A DNA stretch of 64,000 nt, taken from Cryobacterium arcticum. GTDB lineage: Bacteria; Actinomycetota; Actinomycetes; Actinomycetales; Microbacteriaceae. The first letter of the stretch is position 1. Every line of letters starts with the position of its first letter. A program made the position numbers and the translations under genes. The DNA is taken from positions 3,658,001 through 3,722,000 of the forward strand of contig NZ_CP016282.1 in assembly GCF_001679725.1 (NCBI RefSeq). The letters run 5' to 3'. The notes under the pieces are model-generated. The model saw nothing but the letters and a program-made list of their open reading frames with translations, made no database searches and was not told the DNA's origin. Shown here in pieces: positions 59,588 to 64,000 of the stretch.

Positions 59588-60391
59588 ATGTCAAGCACCC
59601 CCTCTGTCCAGCTCTACACCGTGCGGGATGCGATCTCCGCCGACCTGCAGGGCGCGGTCGCCCGGGTCGCCGAGATCGGGTTCACCCAGGTCGAGCCGTA
59701 CGCGTTCGTCGAGCGGGCCGACGAGTTCGAGAAGGCCTTCGCCGCCTCGGGCATCACGGCCCCGTCCGGCCACGCTCCGGTCATCGACTCCGACGACCCG
59801 GCCCGCACCTTCGCTGCCGCGGCACAGCTGGGCATCGGCACGGTCATCGACCCGTTCATCCCGAGCGACCGCTGGCAGACCGCGGATGACGCCGCCCGGC
59901 TGGCGGACCGGGTCAATGTCTTGCAGGCGCTCGCGGCCGAGGCCGGGCTGGGCTTCGGTTACCACAACCACCAGTGGGAATTCGCGAACCTCGTCGACGG
60001 CCGGCCTATCTACGAGCTGTTCGTGGAGGCCCTCTCGCCCGAGGTGGCCCTCGAGGTCGACACCTATTGGTCCACCGTCGGCGGCACCGACACCCCCGCC
60101 CTGCTTCGCCGCCTCGGCGACCGGGTCAAGTTCATCCACGTCAAGGACGGCCCCGTGCGCGGCGACATCGCCACGGCCCTGCCCAGTAGCGAGAGCGCCC
60201 TCAGCGTGCCGGAGGCCCTCGCCGCGGCCTTCGCCAACCAGCTGCCCGCGGGCAGCGGCGACGTCGGCGTCGCGGACATCCTCGCCGCCGCCCCGAACGC
60301 CCTGCGGGTCGTGGAGTTCGACGGCTACACCGGCGACGTCTTCGACGGCATCGCGGCGTCGTTCGCCTGGCTTGCGGAGAACGACAAGTGA
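59588..60391 (+). CDS. sugar phosphate isomerase/epimerase (AP-endonuclease-2-like TIM barrel)
   Basis: 267 residues. VQLYTVRDAISADLQGAVARVAEIGFTQVEPYAF opens the fold (quoted as landmark only in part: QLYTVRD, GFTQVEPYA). Metal-binding residues are in GYHNHQWEF, LEVDTYWSTVGG and FIHVKDGP. Family contains xylose-isomerase-like TIM barrels acting on inositol or sugar derivatives. Overlaps the next oxidoreductase start (GTGA), a common pairing in inositol or sugar catabolism. The 105-bp gap upstream holds TTGGCAACAATGCTGGCAA, a possible repressor site. Confidence 0.9.
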   Translation: MSSTPSVQLYTVRDAISADLQGAVARVAEIGFTQVEPYAFVERADEFEKAFAASGITAPSGHAPVIDSDDPARTFAAAAQLGIGTVIDPFIPSDRWQTADDAARLADRVNVLQALAAEAGLGFGYHNHQWEFANLVDGRPIYELFVEALSPEVALEVDTYWSTVGGTDTPALLRRLGDRVKFIHVKDGPVRGDIATALPSSESALSVPEALAAAFANQLPAGSGDVGVADILAAAPNALRVVEFDGYTGDVFDGIAASFAWLAENDK

Positions 60392-61494
60392 GCCGCACTG
60401 GACGCGTGGGCGTCGGCGTCATCGGCGCCGGAGTCATCAGCGGCACCTACCTGGAGAACATGACGGCGTTCGCCGACCTCGACGTGCTCTTCGTCGCGGA
60501 CCTCGACCTCGCCCGCGCCCAGGCGCAGGCTGAGGCCTACGGAGTTCCCGGCCACGGCTCGGTCGACGAACTGCTGGCCAGGGACGACATCGAGATCGTG
60601 GTGAACCTCACCATTCCCGCCGTGCACACGGAGGTCGGGCAGCGGATCATCGCCGCCGGCAAACACGTCTGGAGCGAGAAGCCGCTGGCCCTCGACCACG
60701 AGTCCGGCGCGGCGCTGTTGGACGCGGCCGACGCCGCCGGCCTCCGGGTCGCCTGCGCGCCGGACACCGTGCTGGGCGCCGGCATCCAGACGGCCATGCG
60801 CGCGATCGCTCGCGGCGACATCGGCGAGCCGCTCACGGCCACCACGATGTTCCACGTGCCCGGCCCCGACGCCTGGCACCCGAACCCCGAGTTCCTCTTC
60901 GCCTACGGCGCGGGTCCGCTCTTCGACATGGGACCGTACTACGTCACGACCCTGGTGCACGCCTTCGGTTCCGCCAGCCGGGTCGGCGCGGTGTCGTCGA
61001 AGTCCAGCGCCGTCCGCACCATCGGCAGCGGTCCGAGGGCCGGCACCGAGTTCCCCGTCGAGGTGCCCACCCATCATGCCGCCGTGCTCTCCTTCGAGAG
61101 CGGCCAGTCGGCGCAGTCCACGTTCAGCTTCCAGAACGCCCTGCCCCGGATGGGTTTCGTCGAGATCAGCGGCACTGACGGCACGATCGTGCTGCCCGAC
61201 CCGAACACCTTCGAGGGCGAGTCCACCCTGTGGCGGTTCGGCCAGGAGGAACCCAGCACGATCGCCCCGGTCGGCTCCACGTACGGCCGCGGATCCGGCG
61301 TGCTCGATCTGGCCAGGTCGATCCGCGCCGGAGCCCCCGAGCGTGCCAGCGGGGCGATTGCGGCGCACGTGCTCGACGTGCTGCTGGCCGTCTCCGAAGC
61401 CGCCGAGACCGGCAGCATGGTGGACGTGACGTCGAGGATCACGAAGCCGACACCGTTGGCCGAGGACTGGGATCCCGCCGCGGCCACCCTCTAG
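60388..61494 (+). CDS. Gfo/Idh/MocA-family oxidoreductase
   Basis: 368 residues. N-terminal Rossmann GVIGAGVISGTYLENM, then SEKPLALD with the conserved EKP lysine, and GPLFDMGPYYVTTLVHAFG, the D-x-GxH-like block of the C-terminal domain (here DMGPYY). NAD(P)-linked oxidation or reduction of sugars or inositols. Coupled to the isomerase. The substrate cannot be named. Confidence 0.92.
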   Translation: MSRTGRVGVGVIGAGVISGTYLENMTAFADLDVLFVADLDLARAQAQAEAYGVPGHGSVDELLARDDIEIVVNLTIPAVHTEVGQRIIAAGKHVWSEKPLALDHESGAALLDAADAAGLRVACAPDTVLGAGIQTAMRAIARGDIGEPLTATTMFHVPGPDAWHPNPEFLFAYGAGPLFDMGPYYVTTLVHAFGSASRVGAVSSKSSAVRTIGSGPRAGTEFPVEVPTHHAAVLSFESGQSAQSTFSFQNALPRMGFVEISGTDGTIVLPDPNTFEGESTLWRFGQEEPSTIAPVGSTYGRGSGVLDLARSIRAGAPERASGAIAAHVLDVLLAVSEAAETGSMVDVTSRITKPTPLAEDWDPAAATL

Positions 61495-61507
61495 GCCGCT
61501 CCGCCGC

Positions 61508-61574
61508 CCGCGGACTGTGACCTGAGCCCCAGAAACTCGCTTGGGTTTCTCGGGTCTTAGCTCACAGTTCGCGG
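61508..61574. repeat. dispersed palindrome, copy C (tetR stop codon lies inside)
   Basis: CCGCGGACTGTGACCTGAGC at the left, CCGCGAACTGTGAGCTAAGA inverted at the right, about 67 bp in all. The right arm, read on the minus strand, encodes the last residues R-E-L and the TGA of the TetR gene. Confidence 0.8.
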
Positions 61575-62140
61575 CGAGCCAGCGCGATGAGTGCCTCGAC
61601 ATGGGCCCCCATGTCGCGAGTCTCATCGAACATCCACTGCACCTGCATGCCATCGCTGACCGCCATCAGGATGGACGCGAACATCTCGGGGTCGACCGTG
61701 GTGTCGAGCCGCCCGGATTCCTGCATCCGGCGCAGCCCCGCCGCGATGGTGGCACGGGACTGCGCGTACCGCTGCCGAAAATACTCGTGGGCCGGATGCC
61801 CAGGGTCGGTCGCCGCCGCGGCCGAGAGATTGGCGAACATCTGCACGAGCCCCGGCACCTCTGCGTTGTGCCGGATCAGTGCCGCGTACGTGGCCGCCGG
61901 GTCGGGGTCGTCCGGATCCTTCGCCTCGTCGATGGCGTCCCTGGTGCGCAGAATGGCCACCCACAGGTCGTCCTTGGACTCGAAGTAGTGCAGCAGTCCG
62001 GCCTGCGTGAGCCCCACGGCCGCCGCGATGTCCCGCACCGAGGTCTGGCGGAAGCCGTTGCGCGCCACGAGCGCCAGCGCGGTCTCCAGTATCTCGGCAC
62101 GCTTCGCCACGCCCTTCGGGTACCTGCCCACGCTAGCCAT
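61562..62140 (-). CDS. TetR-family transcriptional regulator
   Basis: 192 residues. Helix-turn-helix TSVRDIAAAVGLTQAGLLHYFESKDDLW at residues 33-60 (quoted in part), then an all-helical ligand domain with MQVQWMFDETRDMGAHVEAL at the end. Regulated target not obvious; it may control the divergent MHS transporter. Its last three residues and stop lie in a dispersed palindrome, suggesting that the native end was altered. Confidence 0.93.
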   Translation of the reverse strand: MASVGRYPKGVAKRAEILETALALVARNGFRQTSVRDIAAAVGLTQAGLLHYFESKDDLWVAILRTRDAIDEAKDPDDPDPAATYAALIRHNAEVPGLVQMFANLSAAAATDPGHPAHEYFRQRYAQSRATIAAGLRRMQESGRLDTTVDPEMFASILMAVSDGMQVQWMFDETRDMGAHVEALIALARREL

Positions 62141-62160
62141 TGCCCCAGGCTACCGACGTT

Positions 62161-62225
62161 CCGCGAACCGTGAGCACAGCATCTCAAACCCCAGGTTGAG
62201 GGAGCTCATCTCCCGGTTTGCGAGA
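62161..62225. repeat. dispersed palindrome, diverged copy D
   Basis: CCGCGAACCGTGAGC at the left and, inverted, CTCGCAAACCGGGAGATGAG at the right. Inner arms CTCAAACC / GGTTGAG. Lies 21 bp upstream of the tetR start. Confidence 0.6.
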
Positions 62226-62230
62226 TCTGG

Positions 62231-62268
62231 CTTTCCGCATGGCGGAAAGCGCACCCACATAGTGGAAA
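62231..62268. promoter_or_regulatory. two IclR-like operators upstream of the MHS transporter
   Basis: Perfect palindrome CTTTCCGCATGGCGGAAAG (62231-62249) and a second, weaker site ACCCACATAGTGGAAA (62253-62268). The CAT(G/A)G centres are exactly 20 bp, two helical turns, apart. The IclR-family gene at the window end is the obvious candidate regulator. Confidence 0.6.
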
Positions 62269-62362
62269 CTCTGTGTGATTCTGATCCCGCGCCGGTCACC
62301 GGTTGCACGCTCAACGAGCAGATTCCGCACACTGGATTCAGACAACAGACAGAGAGGTCTCC

Positions 62363-63790
62363 ATGTCATCGTCAACCCCCGCGCCGGCCGCGCCACCCCG
62401 CACCGCGGACTCGAGCATCTCCGAGGCGGATCTGCGCCGGGCCGGCTGGGCCAGCTCGCTGGGCAGCGCCCTGGAGTACTACGACTTCGCGCTCTACAGC
62501 CTGGCGTCGGCACTCATCTTCAGCGAACTGTTCTTCACCGACAGCGATCCCACCACCGGACGCATCCTGGCGTTCGCCACCTATTTCATCGGCTTCGCGG
62601 TCCGCCCCCTCGGCGGCCTGTTCTTCGGGTCGCTCGGCGACCGCATCGGCCGCAAGTCGGTGCTGCTGCTCACCGTGCTCCTGATGGGTGGGGCCAGCAC
62701 CGCGATGGGCCTGCTGCCCACCTACGACCAGGTCGGCATCCTCGCGCCGATCCTGCTCATCGTGCTGCGCATCCTGCAGGGCTTCGGGGCCGGCGCCGAA
62801 CAGGCCGGCGCGGCCACGCTGATGACCGAATACGCGCCGAGGCACCGCCGCGGCTTCTTCGCCTCGCTGCCGTTCATGGGCATCCAGATCGGCACCGTGA
62901 TCGCGGCGCTGGTCTTCTTCCTGCTGCTCATCCCCAGCCAGCAGGTCGTGTTGGACGGCCTGTGGCGCATTCCGTTCCTGGCCAGCGCGATCCTCATCGG
63001 CGTGGCCGTGTACATCCGGCTCAAGCTCAAGGAGTCGCCCTCGTTCTCCAAGCTCAAGGCCCACGAGCAGGTTCAGGACAAGCCCCTGCGCAACCTGCTG
63101 CGCACCTCACGCAAGACCGTGCTGATCGGGATGGGTCTGCGCATGGCCGAAAACGGTGGCTCCTCGATCTACCAGGTGCTCGCCATCAGCTACGTCGTCA
63201 CCGTCGCGCTGGGCTCGTCGGTCACCGCCGGGCCGATCGGTGCCATTTCGCTGGTCTTCGCCGCCGCCGTCGGTGCGATCACCGTGCCCGTCGCCGGGCT
63301 GCTCAGTGACAGGTTCGGTCGGGTCCGGGTGTACCGCGGGTTCGCGATCTTCCAGTTCGTGATCGCGGTGCCGGTGTGGTGGATCCTCTCCACCGGGAAC
63401 GTCGTCGCCACCGTTGCGGCCATCTCGGTGGCCCTCGGCATCGGCACCTGGGGCATGTTCGGCGCCCAGGGTGCCCTGATGCCCGAGCTGTTCGGCTCCC
63501 GGCACCGCTACACCGGTGTCTCGGTGGCCCGCGAGTTCTCCGCCGTCATCGCCGGCGGCCTGGTGCCGCTGGTGGGCGCGCTGCTGCTGGCCTGGTTCGC
63601 CGACAGCTGGGTTCCCCTTGCGGCCTACCTGCTCCTGCTGACCGGCGTGACCATCGCCGTCACCTTCATCACACCAGAGACCAGGGGCCGTGACCTCGAC
63701 CTCGAGACGGATGCCCTCGACGACGCGCGTCTCACCCCTGCGGCCGTCGCAACCCCCGCGTCCGTCCCCGTCGGAACCCCTCGTGCCTGA
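62363..63790 (+). CDS. MHS-family MFS transporter
   Basis: 475 residues, twelve helices. Metabolite:H+ symporter features: ASSLGSALEYYDFALYSLASAL in helix 1, RPLGGLFFGSLGDRIGRKSVLL and GFGAGAEQAGAATLMTEYAPRHRRG (each quoted in part as landmarks). MHS members import organic acids, betaines, proline or shikimate. ATG 62363 follows AGAGAGG. Flanked by a TetR and an IclR gene with IclR-like sites upstream, as in catabolic pathways. Substrate not assignable. Confidence 0.92.
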   Translation: MSSSTPAPAAPPRTADSSISEADLRRAGWASSLGSALEYYDFALYSLASALIFSELFFTDSDPTTGRILAFATYFIGFAVRPLGGLFFGSLGDRIGRKSVLLLTVLLMGGASTAMGLLPTYDQVGILAPILLIVLRILQGFGAGAEQAGAATLMTEYAPRHRRGFFASLPFMGIQIGTVIAALVFFLLLIPSQQVVLDGLWRIPFLASAILIGVAVYIRLKLKESPSFSKLKAHEQVQDKPLRNLLRTSRKTVLIGMGLRMAENGGSSIYQVLAISYVVTVALGSSVTAGPIGAISLVFAAAVGAITVPVAGLLSDRFGRVRVYRGFAIFQFVIAVPVWWILSTGNVVATVAAISVALGIGTWGMFGAQGALMPELFGSRHRYTGVSVAREFSAVIAGGLVPLVGALLLAWFADSWVPLAAYLLLLTGVTIAVTFITPETRGRDLDLETDALDDARLTPAAVATPASVPVGTPRA

Positions 63791-63815
63791 CCGCGACCCG
63801 GTCGGTGCGGTGCGC

Positions 63816-64000
63816 TCAGCGCCGGGGCAGCAGCACGGCCAGCTCCGCGGCGGCTTCGCGCAGCGGGCCGAGGAACTGCAGGGCCTGCTCCACCGTGGTG
63901 CGGTAGGCCGGGGACGGCACCGACAGGGCGGCCACCGCGATGCCCATGGCATCCAGCACGGGAACGCCCACGGTCACGATGCCCTCCTCGTGCTCCTCAT
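63816..64000 (-). CDS. IclR-family regulator, C-terminal end (5' part outside window)
   Basis: 61 codons plus stop. Translates to EEHEEGIVTVGVPVLDAMG, then IAVAALSVPSPAYRTTVEQA and LQFLGPLREAAAELAVLLPR, the end of an IclR effector domain (the VPVLDxxGxxVAALSV block and final helix are characteristic). Convergent to the MHS transporter with a 25-bp gap. Probably binds the sites at 62231-62268. Confidence 0.85.
   Translation of the reverse strand, partial: EEHEEGIVTVGVPVLDAMGIAVAALSVPSPAYRTTVEQALQFLGPLREAAAELAVLLPRR

Noticed and set aside
1..64000. tRNA, rRNA, transposase, integrase or prophage genes
   Set aside because: None recognised by reading both strands; small or degenerate RNA genes could still be missed without a covariance search.

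Overview
The window is high-GC actinobacterial DNA. Dense coding, GTG and ATG starts, coenzyme F420 biosynthesis and F420-type luciferase-like oxidoreductases, a DUF222/HNH endonuclease, an SCO7613-type giant membrane protein and dispersed GAGCTTGTCGA-core repeats together suggest a chromosomal segment of a Microbacteriaceae member (Cryobacterium-like). The genus is an inference. I see no rRNA, tRNA, CRISPR array, prophage or transposase.

Layout. 1-4.9 kb: the 3' part of fbiA (cofD), then ASCH, hydrolase and membrane-protein genes (YhhN, DedA). 5-9 kb: moaA, a DUF222/HNH gene and a 560-bp repeat array. 9-13.5 kb: a formylglycine-generating enzyme, its probable sulfatase client and a membrane-anchored PTS EIIA. 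13.5-17.1 kb: an LLM oxidoreductase-cofE-cofC operon (F420) and divergent xthA. 17.2-21.5 kb: ABM, phosphotransferase, AEC transporter, hydrolase and ptsH. 22-27.8 kb: one 1,953-residue membrane protein. 27.9-34.6 kb: acetyltransferases, a CopB-type copper ATPase, DUF488, an ABC-2 permease, an M50B-like peptidase and a VIT1/CCC1 transporter. 34.7-40.7 kb: a complete ribose operon rbsR-A-C-B-K-D. 40.7-47.2 kb: SDR, an SsuABC-like importer and acetyl-CoA synthetase. 47.2-53.3 kb: two hydrolases with a lipid kinase, lspA, a second LLM enzyme and a methyltransferase. 53.3-64 kb: a rhodanese lipoprotein, MFS exporter, two DUF21/CBS proteins, MarR/VOC, a sugar isomerase/oxidoreductase pair, TetR, an MHS-family MFS transporter and the 3' end of an IclR regulator.

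Regulation readable from sequence: (i) the ptsH leader holds a promoter, a BglG/LicT-type ribonucleic antiterminator (RAT) and an overlapping intrinsic terminator, i.e. a complete attenuator; (ii) CsoR-like palindromes precede copB and the MFS gene at 54.7 kb; (iii) two DtxR/IdeR-like iron boxes precede the VIT gene; (iv) tandem LacI operators precede rbsR; (v) paired TGTCA-N6-TGACA sites lie between marR and its VOC neighbour; (vi) two IclR-like sites 20 bp apart precede the MHS transporter.

The other theme is repeats. One family of about 65-bp imperfect palindromes with a GCGAACTGTGA-like core lies at gene ends, where it supplies the last codons and stops of dedA and tetR. Related palindromes sit in frame inside cofC and make up the C-terminal tail of CofE, at the point where mycobacterial FbiB carries its FMN domain. 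A second family (TCGACAAGCTC core) forms arrays at 8.4-9.0 and 17.2 kb.
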